A stretch of 64,000 bases of DNA from an uncultured Pelagibacteraceae bacterium. Its GTDB lineage: Bacteria > Pseudomonadota > Alphaproteobacteria > Pelagibacterales > Pelagibacteraceae. The notes below the pieces were generated by a model. The model ran no database searches and was not told the origin of the DNA. It saw nothing but the letters and a program-made list of their open reading frames with translations. The position numbers and the translations under genes were made by a program. This document shows positions 7,949-17,683 of this stretch, in pieces. Every line of letters starts with the position of its first letter. The first letter of the stretch is position 1. The DNA lies in the NCBI GenBank assembly GCA_902539165.1, contig CACBHY010000002.1, positions 62,001-126,000 of the forward strand, written 5' to 3'.

Positions 7949-8310
7949 TGCAAATTAAAATCGCGAACCGTAAAAATATTGTTTATAAAGTTTCGGGACG
8001 AATGCCCTTACTTCAAGAATTGAGAGAACAAGGAGTAGATTTACCTTACGGATGTCAGTACGGTGGATGCATTACTTGTGCAGCCAAACTAATTGAAGGT
8101 GAAGTAGATCAACGTTCTCAAGTGGCATTAAATAATCGTCAGATAAATGATGGCTACGTAATATTGTGTGTTGCAAGACCAAAAACAGATTGTACAATTG
8201 AGATTGGAGTTGAAAGTCATGATAAACTTTATCGAAATCCTTTTCTTGACCCACTTGCACCTCATGAGTTAAAAGCTGATATAGCTACTCAAAAAAAATC
8301 AAAAAAATGA
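7948..8310 (+). CDS. 2Fe-2S ferredoxin (plant/phenol-hydroxylase type)
   Basis: I place the start at the ATG that overlaps the methanethiol oxidase stop (TAATG), giving 120 residues; an upstream in-frame ATG at 7924 lies inside the previous gene. The cluster motif is CQYGGCITC, i.e. C-x4-C-x2-C, with the fourth cysteine in VILCVARP, exactly the plant-type 2Fe-2S arrangement. The C-terminal tail (about 20 residues, lysine-rich) is extra. Such ferredoxins pass single electrons to or from oxygenases and reductases. Coupling to the methanethiol oxidase gene suggests a partner role, which is not an established feature of MtoX enzymes. It overlaps the next gene by 4 bases. Confidence 0.85.
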   Translation: MQIKIANRKNIVYKVSGRMPLLQELREQGVDLPYGCQYGGCITCAAKLIEGEVDQRSQVALNNRQINDGYVILCVARPKTDCTIEIGVESHDKLYRNPFLDPLAPHELKADIATQKKSKK

Positions 8311-8765
8311 AATACATGAACCATAGTGAGCCTTATAGTGATGACTATCTTAAAGGCATTTTGACATCAGTTAAAACAATTGCAATGGTTGGTGCCAGTC
8401 CAGATAAAACAAAATTCAGTTATGGTGTGCTTAGAGTTTTAAATGAAACTGGTTATGACATGATACCTGTAAATCCTCGTTCAGATATAACTGAAATAAG
8501 AGGATTAAAAGTTTATCCAAATTTAAAGTCAATCGACAGACCTGTAGACATGGTTGAAGTATTTAGAAAACCAGAAGACCTTTATGAAATCGCCAAAGAA
8601 GCAATTGAAATAAATGCAAAAGTTTTATGGGGACAAATCGGAGTTATAAATGATGAGGCTGCTCGTTTAGCAGAGGATGCTGGACTTAAAGTAGTAATGA
8701 ATAGATGTCCAAAAATAGAGCTTTTCAGACCTTTCTGGAAACCCCGTCTTGATCTTAAAATTTAA
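8307..8765 (+). CDS. CoA-binding domain protein (YccU-like)
   Basis: The 152-residue protein is a single Rossmann-like CoA-binding domain. It shows TIAMVGASPDKTKFSYGV near residue 30, PVNPRSDITEIRGLKVYPNL, VDMVEVFRKPEDL and the closing VVMNRCPKIEL with the family's conserved Cys. Relatives such as E. coli YccU have no settled function. It lacks the ligase half of succinyl-CoA-synthetase-like proteins. It is coupled to the ferredoxin by an ATGA overlap, forming a three-gene unit with methanethiol oxidase. Confidence 0.8.
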   Translation: MKYMNHSEPYSDDYLKGILTSVKTIAMVGASPDKTKFSYGVLRVLNETGYDMIPVNPRSDITEIRGLKVYPNLKSIDRPVDMVEVFRKPEDLYEIAKEAIEINAKVLWGQIGVINDEAARLAEDAGLKVVMNRCPKIELFRPFWKPRLDLKI

Positions 8766-8795
8766 AGCATTTAAATTTTAAATTTAATTTTTTTT

Positions 8796-10406
8796 ATGAA
8801 TAAAGTAATTAAATTTTTAGACAGTACATTTTTAGATTTAGGACGACAGTTTAAATGGACTTATTTACCACCATTAATGGTTTATGTTGCTGCAGGTATT
8901 TCTGGTTTAACAGGAATAGTTGGAACTTTTTTTGTTAAAGACTACCTTAATTTATCAGCAGCATTTCTAGCAGGATTGGGTTTTTGGGCAGGTATTCCTT
9001 GGGCTCTAAAGATGCCTTTAGGACATTTAGTTGATCTTATTTGGGAGAAAAAAAATTACATGGTTTACTTTGGGGCAACCTTAATTGCTCTAAGCTTATT
9101 AATTATGTATGGACTTATTATTCATACTGAGGATATGTCAGAAATATATTCAGTAGAAACATGGTTTGTAATAAGTGTGATATTGGCACCAGTTGGTTAT
9201 GTTATTCAAGACGTGGTTGCAGATGCAATGACGGTTGAAGCAGTTCCTTTAACTAATGACCAGGGCAATCATTATAACAAAGAAGAAATTAAAATAATGC
9301 ATACCACAATGCAAACACTTGGTCGTTTTGCGATAATTGGTGGTACAGTTTTAGTAGCGTCAGCTAACGTAATCTTATTTAGAGATATAGAAAATCTAGA
9401 ACAAGTAGATAAAATTCAATTATATGGATCAATTTATATTTATGCACTGATTATTCCTCTAGTTTCTATTTTTGGAGTTGTATTAGCAAAATATTTAAAG
9501 AACAGAAAAATAAAATATTTAAAATCGCAAGGATTAAAATTTATAACTGAGAGAGGTAACGAAAAAACTAAAGTTAATTGGTGGATATTAGGTGGAAGTT
9601 TAATATTTGTAATTTTTACATTATCTATTGGATCCTTAAATGCTCCATTCGCACAAGAAATAGTTTTTATGGGCTCTGTTGTGATAATTTTATTCCTAAT
9701 GTTTAAATTAATTAAGGAATTACCTCAAAACTTAAGACTTACAATTGTAGGCACTGCTGTAATAATTTTTATTTTCAGAGCTATGCCAGGGCCAGGGCCA
9801 GGATTATCTTGGTTTGAGATTGATGTATTAGGATTTAATGAACAATTTTTTTCAATATTATCTTTATTAGCCTCAATCCTTACTTTAGCAGGAATTGTAT
9901 TATTGAGGCCGTTTATGGCTAACAATTCTATTGCTAAAATTATAGTGATATTAAGTATTGCTGGTGCAATTTTATTTCTTCCAAGTGTAGGAATGTATTA
10001 TGGTTTTCATAATTGGACTGCATCTTTTACGGGAGGAGTAGTGGACGCAAAATTTATTGCGTTAATTAATACCGCTTTAGAGTCTCCATTAGGTCAAGTT
10101 TCAATGATACCCTTGTTAGCATGGATAGCTAAAAATGCTCCTGCTCATTTAAAAGCAACATTTTTTGCGGTTTTTGCATCATTCACCAATTTAGCATTAT
10201 CTGCAAGTGCGTTAGGCACTAAATACTTAAATGAAATTTTCACAGTTACCAGAGAGGTTAAAGACAAGGTGACCAATGAAATACAAACAACGGCTGACTA
10301 TTCTGAATTAGGGATATTATTGATTGTTGTAACTGGTTTAACCTTAATTTTGCCAATTTTATTTGTGTTTATAATTAACAACAGCAAATACAAAACTGCA
10401 GAGTAA
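8796..10406 (+). CDS. Multi-pass transporter, BT1/MFS-like
   Basis: The 536-residue protein has about 12-14 hydrophobic segments spread along its whole length. The N-terminal half (KDYLNLSAAFLAGLGF, then WALKMPLGHLVDLIWEKKNY) resembles the folate-biopterin (BT1) branch of the major facilitator superfamily, where a loop between helices 2 and 3 carries the P-x-G-x-L-x-D pattern. A long hydrophilic loop around residues 225-265 probably separates the two halves. The substrate is not evident. It follows the CoA-binding gene after 30 AT-rich bases with no clear terminator, so it may be co-transcribed. Confidence 0.6.
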   Translation: MNKVIKFLDSTFLDLGRQFKWTYLPPLMVYVAAGISGLTGIVGTFFVKDYLNLSAAFLAGLGFWAGIPWALKMPLGHLVDLIWEKKNYMVYFGATLIALSLLIMYGLIIHTEDMSEIYSVETWFVISVILAPVGYVIQDVVADAMTVEAVPLTNDQGNHYNKEEIKIMHTTMQTLGRFAIIGGTVLVASANVILFRDIENLEQVDKIQLYGSIYIYALIIPLVSIFGVVLAKYLKNRKIKYLKSQGLKFITERGNEKTKVNWWILGGSLIFVIFTLSIGSLNAPFAQEIVFMGSVVIILFLMFKLIKELPQNLRLTIVGTAVIIFIFRAMPGPGPGLSWFEIDVLGFNEQFFSILSLLASILTLAGIVLLRPFMANNSIAKIIVILSIAGAILFLPSVGMYYGFHNWTASFTGGVVDAKFIALINTALESPLGQVSMIPLLAWIAKNAPAHLKATFFAVFASFTNLALSASALGTKYLNEIFTVTREVKDKVTNEIQTTADYSELGILLIVVTGLTLILPILFVFIINNSKYKTAE

Positions 10407-10457
10407 CTATTACAAATATTCATTAGTTATTTAACCTATTTTAGTTATTACAAGATT

Positions 10458-11027
10458 ATGAAAAAAATATTTTTAATTTATGGTCATTACAGTGAGAATT
10501 CTTTTAATGCTGCAATTAAAAATGCATTTATTAAGGAATCTGAGGCAATAGGTAATAAAGTAGATGTGGTTGATCTATATAAGGAAAAATTCAATCCTGT
10601 CTTTGCTGGTGAAGATCCAGACTATGAAGTTTTAGATCACAGAAAACGAATAGAAACTTGTGATTCTATTGTTCTGATTGCCCCTATTTGGAATTTTAGG
10701 ATGCCAGCTATTGTAGAGGGATGGATTGACAAAGTTCTAGCTCCACCTTGGGCTTTCAAGTTCAAAAAATTGGTTGGAAATTATGGGTATCCCATTGGTA
10801 ACTTGAGGAATAAAAAAGCTGTTATCTTTTGTACATATGGCTCACCAAGATTAGCAATTACTACTTTTTTTTTAAACTTACCTATCAGAAGATTAAAGAG
10901 AGGAGTATTTCACATGTGTGGCATATATAACATTATCTATAGAAGATATTTTGCAGTACCATTTGTTGGTGATGCGAAAAGACAAGAATTCCTAGAAGAT
11001 GTTAAAAAAACTGCAAACAATATTTAA
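10458..11027 (+). CDS. Flavodoxin-fold NAD(P)H oxidoreductase (quinone reductase/KefF-like)
   Basis: The 189-residue protein has the flavodoxin-like FMN/FAD-binding pattern of the NQO/MdaB/KefF group: an N-terminal FLIYGHYSENSFNAAI phosphate-binding loop, the central IVLIAPIWNFRMPAIVEGW and the following WAFKF. Family members reduce quinones or other two-electron acceptors with NAD(P)H in the cytoplasm. The 3' end overlaps the next gene by 29 bases. Substrate unknown. Confidence 0.75.
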   Translation: MKKIFLIYGHYSENSFNAAIKNAFIKESEAIGNKVDVVDLYKEKFNPVFAGEDPDYEVLDHRKRIETCDSIVLIAPIWNFRMPAIVEGWIDKVLAPPWAFKFKKLVGNYGYPIGNLRNKKAVIFCTYGSPRLAITTFFLNLPIRRLKRGVFHMCGIYNIIYRRYFAVPFVGDAKRQEFLEDVKKTANNI

Positions 11028-11472
11028 AGTATTTGTTATTATAATTTCGTTGACTGTAGTTTCAAAAGCAGAATTATTAAATCCTAATAGCAACATTGCA
11101 CCTTCAGAAGTTGTCAAAATCCAATTAACAGGGCTTCAGAAAAATGATCTTAATTTCAAAGATAGCGGTATTGAGCAAACTTGGAAATTTGCACATCCAA
11201 ATAATAAAAAAGTAACTGGACCTTTAAATAATTTTAAAAGAATGATTAAAGGAAATGCCTATCAAATGATGATTAATCATCTAAGTCATACGATAACGGA
11301 GCTAGGAAGTGGTGACAATTGGGCACAATTTGAAGTAATTATTCTTGATAAAAATAAAATCTACCACAAATTCAATTGGCAAGTTGAAAAGTACACGTTG
11401 GACGGTGATTTAAAGGACTGTTGGCTAACCACAATGGTTTCAAGTCCCATACCTCTTGGAAGCTCGATATGA
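10999..11472 (+). CDS. DUF4864 family exported protein
   Basis: The 157-residue product starts with a Sec-type signal (FKVFVIIISLTVV, then probable cleavage after SKA). The mature part shows VVKIQLTGLQKNDLNFKDSG, WKFAHPNNKK, FKRMIKGNAYQMMI and YTLDGDLKDCW, which fits DUF4864, an NTF2-like fold of unknown function. The 29-base overlap with the upstream reductase gene is unusually long but the hydrophobic start supports it. The location is expected to be periplasmic. Confidence 0.65.
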   Translation: MLKKLQTIFKVFVIIISLTVVSKAELLNPNSNIAPSEVVKIQLTGLQKNDLNFKDSGIEQTWKFAHPNNKKVTGPLNNFKRMIKGNAYQMMINHLSHTITELGSGDNWAQFEVIILDKNKIYHKFNWQVEKYTLDGDLKDCWLTTMVSSPIPLGSSI

Positions 11473-11529
11473 TTATTCATATATACATTTTTGTTTCGGA
11501 ATTATTAAAAATTTAGTAGGAATCCTCAA

Positions 11530-13962
11530 ATGAAAACAAAAACTAAAGTTGTGGTAGTTGGCGGTGGTGTAGTTGGGGTTAGTGCTCTTTATCATCTAGC
11601 AAAAAAAGGATGGTCAGATGTTGTTCTTGTTGAAAGAAAAGAATTAACTTCAGGGTCAACATGGCATGCTGCTGGATTACTTCCTTTGTTTAACATGAGC
11701 TATTCGGTAGGACAACTTCATAAATATGCAGTCAATCTTTATAAAACTTTAGAAGAAGAAACTGGAAAAAATGTTGGATTTAGTGTTGTTTCAAATATTA
11801 GATTAGCAAGTAACAAAGATAGAATGGATGAGTACCATCAATATGCGGGTGTTGCACAAACTATTGGGGTAGATGTAAAATTTCTAACACCAGATCAAGT
11901 CAAAGAAATTTGGCCTTTATGTCATACAGATGATTTGGTTGGTGCAATTCAACATCCAGAGGATGGATATATTCAACCAGCCGATCTAACTCAGGCTCTA
12001 GCAACTGGTGCGAGGAATAGAGGAGCAGAAATTTATAGAAATACAGCTGTGTTATCTATGAAACAGACAAAAGAAGGATGGGTTGTTGAAACTGATAAAG
12101 GTTCAATAGAATGTGAACATGTTATTACATGTTCAGGAAATTTTGCAAGACAAACTGGCGAGATGGTTGGATTAGATATTCCAGTAATACCTGTTGAGCA
12201 CCAATACATTGTAACGGAACCACACCCCGAAATTCAAAAAAGAAAAAAAAATGGTCTTCCTGAAATGGGAGTGTTAAGAGATAGTGATAGCAGATGGTAT
12301 ATGAGGGAAGAAGCGGGAGGATTAATTCTTGGCCCTTATGAAGATGGTGCTCCAGCATGTTATGTAGAAGGACCGTCAAAAAATTCCGAGTATGAATTAT
12401 TTCAAGAGGATTTAGATAGATTAGCACCTCATATAGAAGGCGCTATTCATCGTGTTCCTGCTTTTGGAGAAGTGGGTGTTAAAAAAGTCTATAACGGTGC
12501 AATCTGTTATACACCAGATGGAAACCCAATTGTAGGACCTGCTTGGGGACTTAAAAATTTTTGGATTAATGAAGGGCATAGTTTTGGAATTACAGCTGCC
12601 GGTGGAGCTGGCTGGCAATTAGCAGAGTGGATTGTAGATGGAGAACCAACTATCGACATGCTTGGAGTTGAACCAAGACGATATGGAAATTATGCAACTA
12701 AATCATATTTAAAAGCTAAAAATGAAGAGGCTTATAGTCATGTTTTTATTACTCATTATCCCGATGAAGAAAGACCAGCTGCGAGACCATTAAGGACAGC
12801 ACCGTGTTATGAGAGAATGAAAAAACTAGGAGCAGTTTTTGGTCAAAAATTTGGATGGGAAAGACCAAACTTTTTTGCAACTGACGGAATGGAACAAAAA
12901 GATGATTGGTCATTTAGAAGATCAAAATGGTTTGATGCTATTAAAAAAGAATGTCAAAATGTAAAAGAAAACGTTGGTCTTTTAGATATGACAGCATTTG
13001 CTAAATGCAGAATTAAAGGACCTAAAGCAGAGGAATTTTTAGATTATTTAGTAGCGAATAAGCTGCCTAAAAAGATTGGTAGGATTAACTTATGTCATGC
13101 TCTTAATACAAAAGGAGGTGTACACTCGGAATTCACAATCATGAAGGAAGCAGAAAATTGTTACTATCTTGTTTCTGCAGGAGCAAATTTAAGATTAGAC
13201 CATGATTGGATACAAAAATGGATGCCAGATGATGGTTCAGTAATTTTTGAAGATTTAACAAATAGTACAGGTGTTTTGGTTGTAGCTGGACCAAAATCAA
13301 GACAACTAATGAAAAAAGTCTCAACAGACGATTTTTCAAATGAAAACTTTAAGTGGTTAACCGCCAAAAAGGTAGATGTGGGGTATGCACCTGTTAATGC
13401 TATGAGAGTAAATTTTGTTGGCGAATTGGGTTGGGAACTGCATCATCCAATTGAATATCAAAACCATATATTTGATAAATTGATGGAAGCTGGAAAAGAT
13501 TTAGGTATTAAACCATTCGGAATTAGAGCAATGAATAGTTTGAGACTTGAAAAGTCATATAAGTTGGTTGGTACTGAGCTATCAATAGAATATTCGCCAT
13601 ATGAGTCGGGCTTAGACAGATTTATACATCCTAATAAAGGAAATTTTATAGGATTAGATGCCCTAAATAAATGGAGAGAAAAAGGTTTTGATAATAAATT
13701 AGTTACCCTAGAGGTTCATAATACCAAAGATGCTGATGTTCTAGGAAATAATCCTATTTTAAAAGATGGAAAAGTTGTTGGAAGAGCTACCGGTGGAGAA
13801 TTTGGTTTTAGATTAGATAAGTCAATAGCGTTAGCAATGGTTAAACCAGATTGCTCTAATGTGGGCGACAAATTACAAGTTGATATTTTAGGAGAAATGT
13901 ACGACGCTACTATCTTGGGTGAGAGTCCATATGATACAGAAAACAATTTATTGAGAGCTTAA
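11530..13962 (+). CDS. Dimethylglycine/sarcosine dehydrogenase-type FAD oxidoreductase with GcvT domain
   Basis: The 810-residue protein has the full architecture of mitochondrial and bacterial dimethylglycine dehydrogenase. It begins with an N-terminal dinucleotide loop [15 protein letters not shown], followed by [11 protein letters not shown] with the histidine that carries covalent FAD in characterised relatives. A DAO substrate domain extends to about residue 400, and a GcvT-type folate domain from about 440 to the end ([18 protein letters not shown]). It demethylates an N-methyl compound, giving methylene-tetrahydrofolate. The next three genes encode EtfB, EtfA and ETF-quinone oxidoreductase, the expected electron path, and the junction with etfB is TAATG. 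Substrate choice among dimethylglycine, sarcosine and other methylamines is open. Confidence 0.88.
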   Translation: MKTKTKVVVVGGGVVGVSALYHLAKKGWSDVVLVERKELTSGSTWHAAGLLPLFNMSYSVGQLHKYAVNLYKTLEEETGKNVGFSVVSNIRLASNKDRMDEYHQYAGVAQTIGVDVKFLTPDQVKEIWPLCHTDDLVGAIQHPEDGYIQPADLTQALATGARNRGAEIYRNTAVLSMKQTKEGWVVETDKGSIECEHVITCSGNFARQTGEMVGLDIPVIPVEHQYIVTEPHPEIQKRKKNGLPEMGVLRDSDSRWYMREEAGGLILGPYEDGAPACYVEGPSKNSEYELFQEDLDRLAPHIEGAIHRVPAFGEVGVKKVYNGAICYTPDGNPIVGPAWGLKNFWINEGHSFGITAAGGAGWQLAEWIVDGEPTIDMLGVEPRRYGNYATKSYLKAKNEEAYSHVFITHYPDEERPAARPLRTAPCYERMKKLGAVFGQKFGWERPNFFATDGMEQKDDWSFRRSKWFDAIKKECQNVKENVGLLDMTAFAKCRIKGPKAEEFLDYLVANKLPKKIGRINLCHALNTKGGVHSEFTIMKEAENCYYLVSAGANLRLDHDWIQKWMPDDGSVIFEDLTNSTGVLVVAGPKSRQLMKKVSTDDFSNENFKWLTAKKVDVGYAPVNAMRVNFVGELGWELHHPIEYQNHIFDKLMEAGKDLGIKPFGIRAMNSLRLEKSYKLVGTELSIEYSPYESGLDRFIHPNKGNFIGLDALNKWREKGFDNKLVTLEVHNTKDADVLGNNPILKDGKVVGRATGGEFGFRLDKSIALAMVKPDCSNVGDKLQVDILGEMYDATILGESPYDTENNLLRA

Positions 13963-14711
13963 TGAAAATCTTAGTCGCTGTAAAAAGAGTAATAGATTAT
14001 AACGTTCAGATAAGAATTAAAGAGGATGGGTCAGGTGTGGTTACAGACAATGTTAAAATGTCAACCAATCCACCAGACGATAATGCAATAGAGGAAGCGG
14101 TAAAAATTAAAGAGGCCGGTAAAGCAACAGAGGTTGTTGCTGTAACAATTGGAGAAGAAAAAGCTCAAGAAACTGTGAGAAAAGCTTTAGCAGTTGGTGC
14201 AGACAGAGGAATTCATGTTAAAGTAGATAATAGTCTTGAACCTTTGGCTGTTTCTAAAATTTTAGAGAAAATTGTAGATAAAGAGAAACCCGACTTAGTC
14301 TTTATGGGAAAACAAGCAATTGATGATGATTGCAATCAAACTGGTCAAATGTTAAGCGCACTATTAAATTGGCCGCAAGCAACTTTTGCATCTAAAATTG
14401 AAGTTAAGGAAAAAAGTTTAGAAGTTACAAGAGAAATAGATGAGGGATTAGAAACAATAGAAATTAATGTTCCAGCAATTGTAACCTGTGATTTAAGATT
14501 AAACGAACCAAGGTATGCTTCATTACCAAATATAATGAAAGCCAAAAAGAAACCCATCGAAGAAATTAGCGCTGCAGATTTAGGTGTAGACACTGCTCCC
14601 CGGGTTGAGCAAATAAAAGTAGAAGAACCACCAAAGAGAAAAGCAGGTATAAAGGTTGCCAATGTTGCAGAATTAGTTCAAAAATTAAAAAATGAGGCAA
14701 AGGTTATTTAA
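13962..14711 (+). CDS. etfB: Electron transfer flavoprotein, beta subunit
   Basis: The 249-residue product starts [16 protein letters not shown] and contains [20 protein letters not shown] and [15 protein letters not shown], all classical EtfB segments. EtfB binds AMP and, with EtfA, forms the FAD-carrying heterodimer that collects electrons from flavin dehydrogenases. It is translationally coupled on both sides (TAATG at 13960 and 14709), so subunits are probably made in equal amounts. The upstream dimethylglycine-type dehydrogenase is the likely donor, though fatty acyl-CoA dehydrogenases elsewhere could share it. Confidence 0.95.
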   Translation: MKILVAVKRVIDYNVQIRIKEDGSGVVTDNVKMSTNPPDDNAIEEAVKIKEAGKATEVVAVTIGEEKAQETVRKALAVGADRGIHVKVDNSLEPLAVSKILEKIVDKEKPDLVFMGKQAIDDDCNQTGQMLSALLNWPQATFASKIEVKEKSLEVTREIDEGLETIEINVPAIVTCDLRLNEPRYASLPNIMKAKKKPIEEISAADLGVDTAPRVEQIKVEEPPKRKAGIKVANVAELVQKLKNEAKVI

Positions 14712-15664
14712 TGGCAGTTTTACTCATAGCTGAACACAACAATAAAGATTTAAAAGCATTTACATTAAATGCAGCAACTGCTGCATCACAAATGGACGAA
14801 GATGTACATGCAATAATTATTGGTCATAATTCAGGTGATGCATCAAAAAAATTATCAGAATTACCAGTAATAAAAAAGGTGATAAGTATAGATGCACCTC
14901 ATTATGAAAACTTTACAGCAGAAAATTTTGCACCAGTAATAACTAAAGTTGCTGAAAATTATTCTCATATCGTTTGTTCAGCAAATACTTTTGGTAAAAA
15001 TTTAATGCCCAGAATAGCTGCACATTTAGATAGTTCTCAAGTGAGTGACATTATAAAAGTAATTTCTAATGATACCTTTTTAAGACCTATTTATGCGGGT
15101 AATGCATTTGCAACAGTCAAAACCAATGATTCTAAAAAATGTATAACAATAAGACCTACATCCTTTGACCCTTGCGAAAGTTCAGGTGGTTCCGCACCAA
15201 TTGAAAACGCTGAAGCAGGTGAGGAATTTACAAATACTAAATTTATAAAAAGAGAAGAAGTTAAATCAGATAGACCAGAACTTGGCACTGCTAGAATTGT
15301 TGTTTCAGGTGGAAGAGGTATGCAAAGTGGAGATAATTTTAAATTAATCACAGAGGTTGCGGATAAACTAGGTGCCGCAATAGGTGCCTCTAGAGCAGCA
15401 GTTGATGCAGGCTATATTAGTAATGATCATCAAGTTGGACAAACTGGAAAAGTAGTTGTGCCAGACTTGTATATCGCAATAGGGATTTCTGGTGCCATAC
15501 AACATTTAGCTGGTATGAAGGAAAGTAAAATAATAGTCGCAATCAATAAGGATGGTGAAGCCCCAATATTTAGTGTGGCAGATTATGGCTTAGAGGCTGA
15601 TCTGTTCGAGGCTATTCCTCAGTTCATGGAAGAACTGAACAAATTAAACACTATACAAAAATAA
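14711..15664 (+). CDS. etfA: Electron transfer flavoprotein, alpha subunit
   Basis: The 317-residue protein has the EtfA C-terminal FAD domain signature: VSGGRGMQSGDNF, then GASRAAVDAGY, DHQVGQTGKVVVPDLYIAIG and SGAIQHLAGM. The N-terminal half is the alpha/beta domain that contacts EtfB. Length matches the family (about 310-320). It follows etfB through TAATG and precedes the ETF-quinone oxidoreductase after 23 bases. Confidence 0.95.
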   Translation: MAVLLIAEHNNKDLKAFTLNAATAASQMDEDVHAIIIGHNSGDASKKLSELPVIKKVISIDAPHYENFTAENFAPVITKVAENYSHIVCSANTFGKNLMPRIAAHLDSSQVSDIIKVISNDTFLRPIYAGNAFATVKTNDSKKCITIRPTSFDPCESSGGSAPIENAEAGEEFTNTKFIKREEVKSDRPELGTARIVVSGGRGMQSGDNFKLITEVADKLGAAIGASRAAVDAGYISNDHQVGQTGKVVVPDLYIAIGISGAIQHLAGMKESKIIVAINKDGEAPIFSVADYGLEADLFEAIPQFMEELNKLNTIQK

Positions 15665-15687
15665 TCCTTACAGTTAAAAACTAAATT

Positions 15688-17307
15688 GTGTCTAGAGAAT
15701 CAATGGAATATGATGTTGTAATTATCGGTGGAGGGCCATCTGGTTTATCTACTGCAATTAAGTTAAAACAACTAGATCCAAATATTAATGTATGCTTGCT
15801 TGAAAAAGCTTCTGAAATAGGAGCTCATATTTTAAGCGGTAATGTTTTTGAAACACGTGCCTTAGACGAACTTTTACCTAATTGGAGAGAATTAAATTCA
15901 CCAATCAAAACAAAAGTTAGTAAAGAAAAATTTTTATTTCTTGGAAAATCAAAATCATTGAGTTGGCCAACATGGTTGCTGCCAGCTGTACAACAAAATC
16001 ATAAAAATTATATAATTAGTCTTGCAAATTTATGTAGATGGTTAGCAGAACAAGCAGAAGCATTAGGTGTAGAAATTTTTCCAGGTTTTCCAGCAAGTGA
16101 AATTTTATATAACGAAGATGGATCTGTTAAAGGTGTTGCAACTCAAGACATGGGAATTGATAAAGAAGGAAATAAAAAAGATAGTTTTGAACCTGGTATT
16201 GAACTTTTAGGAAAAGTAACTGTTTTTGCCGAAGGATGCAGAGGTCATTTAGGAAAAGAACTTATTCAAAAATTTGAACTAGATAAGGGTAAAGATCCTC
16301 AACAATATGGAATTGGTTTTAAAGAAATTTGGGAAATCGATGAAAAAAATCATGAGGAAGGTCTAGTGATGCATACCGCAGGATGGCCTCTTGATAATAA
16401 TACTTATGGTGGAAGTTTTATGTATCATGCAGAAAATAAACAGATTTTTTTAGGGTATGTAATTGGTTTAGACTACAAAAACCCTCATTTATCTCCATAT
16501 GATGAATTTCAAAGATTTAAAACTCATCCAGCAATAAAAAAAATAATTGAGGGTGGAAAAAGAATTTCTTACGGAGCAAGAGCATTGATAGAGGGTGGTT
16601 TTCAAAGTTTGCCTAAAATGTTTATGCCTGGAGCTTTACTGGTGGGTTGTGATGCAGGTACTTTAAATATGCCTAAAATTAAAGGTTCACATACAGCAAT
16701 GAAAAGTGGAATACTAGCAGGAGAGACAATTTTTGAGCATTTAAAAGAAAATAAAGATTTATCAATCTTTGAGGAAAAATTTAAAAATAGTTGGTTATAT
16801 AAAGAATTATTTGAGGCAAGAAATGTAAAGCCTAGTTTTAGCTGGGGTTTAATTTTAGGAATAATATTCACAGGAATTGATCAAATACTTTTTAGAGGAA
16901 AACTTCCTTTTACTCTTAAACATAAACATGCAGATCATGAAACTTTAAAACCCGCAAAAGAAATGCCTAGAATAGATTATCCAAAATACGATAATGTTAT
17001 TACTTTTGATAAAACAAGCTCAGTGTATTTAACAGGAACCAATCATGCGGATAATCAACCTGTTCACTTAAAACTCAAAGATCCAGATTTACCAATTAAC
17101 TATACATTAGAAAAATTTGATGAACCTGCTCAGAGATATTGTCCGGCGGGTGTGTATGAAGTTCAAAAAGAAAATAATATTAATAAATTTGTAATAAATT
17201 CTCAAAATTGTATTCACTGTAAAACTTGTGACATCAAAGAACCTTCACAAAATATTATTTGGGTCACTCCAGAAGGTGGCGGTGGGCCAAAATATGGAAA
17301 TATGTAA
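15688..17307 (+). CDS. Electron transfer flavoprotein-ubiquinone oxidoreductase
   Basis: The 539-residue protein passes electrons from ETF to ubiquinone at the inner membrane. It has an N-terminal FAD loop VVIIGGGPSGLSTAIKL and a central FAD-binding GCRGHLG. The C-terminal 4Fe-4S ferredoxin domain has cysteines in RYCPAGVYE and NCIHCKTCDIKEP, ending with the family motif PEGGGGPKYGNM. I list the GTG start at 15688; an ATG five codons later (15703) would also work, and the Rossmann loop begins soon after either. The gene completes the dehydrogenase-EtfBA-quinone chain from 11530 and ends 1 base before the convergent gene on the other strand. Confidence 0.93.
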   Translation: MSRESMEYDVVIIGGGPSGLSTAIKLKQLDPNINVCLLEKASEIGAHILSGNVFETRALDELLPNWRELNSPIKTKVSKEKFLFLGKSKSLSWPTWLLPAVQQNHKNYIISLANLCRWLAEQAEALGVEIFPGFPASEILYNEDGSVKGVATQDMGIDKEGNKKDSFEPGIELLGKVTVFAEGCRGHLGKELIQKFELDKGKDPQQYGIGFKEIWEIDEKNHEEGLVMHTAGWPLDNNTYGGSFMYHAENKQIFLGYVIGLDYKNPHLSPYDEFQRFKTHPAIKKIIEGGKRISYGARALIEGGFQSLPKMFMPGALLVGCDAGTLNMPKIKGSHTAMKSGILAGETIFEHLKENKDLSIFEEKFKNSWLYKELFEARNVKPSFSWGLILGIIFTGIDQILFRGKLPFTLKHKHADHETLKPAKEMPRIDYPKYDNVITFDKTSSVYLTGTNHADNQPVHLKLKDPDLPINYTLEKFDEPAQRYCPAGVYEVQKENNINKFVINSQNCIHCKTCDIKEPSQNIIWVTPEGGGGPKYGNM

Positions 17308-17308
17308 G

Positions 17309-17683
17309 TTACGATAAATCTATTGCAAACTTTTTCAAAGTTTCAATAGGCACATGTTTAAGAGTATTTTCATGAGTTCTTTTCAAAAAAATCGGACATC
17401 CTTTACCTGCCTCAACTGCTCTTGCATACCAACTCGCGCACAAACACCATCCATCGCCATCTTTTAACCCTGGAAATCCAAACTCAGGATGTGGAGTTAT
17501 TAAATCGTTACCTGCTTCTTTCATCCACTCTAAACATTCGTTAGTAACCTTAGCACAAACTGTATGCAGTCCATGATCATTTTCATCTGTATTACAACAG
17601 CCATCACGAAACCATCCTGTTAATGGATCATTTGAGCATTCTTCTAAGTCTTCGCCTAGAACATTTTTTTGTCTTTCACTCAT
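17309..17683 (-). CDS. DUF2237 family protein
   Basis: The 124-residue protein is rich in conserved Cys and His: NVLGEDLEECSNDPLTGW, GCCNTDENDHGLHTVCA and GDGWCLCASWYARA. This is the DUF2237 pattern, a small soluble family found in many proteobacteria and of unknown function. The start lies directly next to the stop of hisI upstream on the same strand, so they form a unit. Confidence 0.8.
   Translation of the reverse strand: MSERQKNVLGEDLEECSNDPLTGWFRDGCCNTDENDHGLHTVCAKVTNECLEWMKEAGNDLITPHPEFGFPGLKDGDGWCLCASWYARAVEAGKGCPIFLKRTHENTLKHVPIETLKKFAIDLS

Noticed and set aside
11473-11529. Riboswitch before the dimethylglycine dehydrogenase gene
   Set aside because: Only 57 AT-rich bases with no glycine- or SAM-riboswitch-like conserved pairing.
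12125-12427. Minus-strand frame inside the dimethylglycine dehydrogenase gene
   Set aside because: It lies wholly within a strong conserved gene and shows no domain or start signal.
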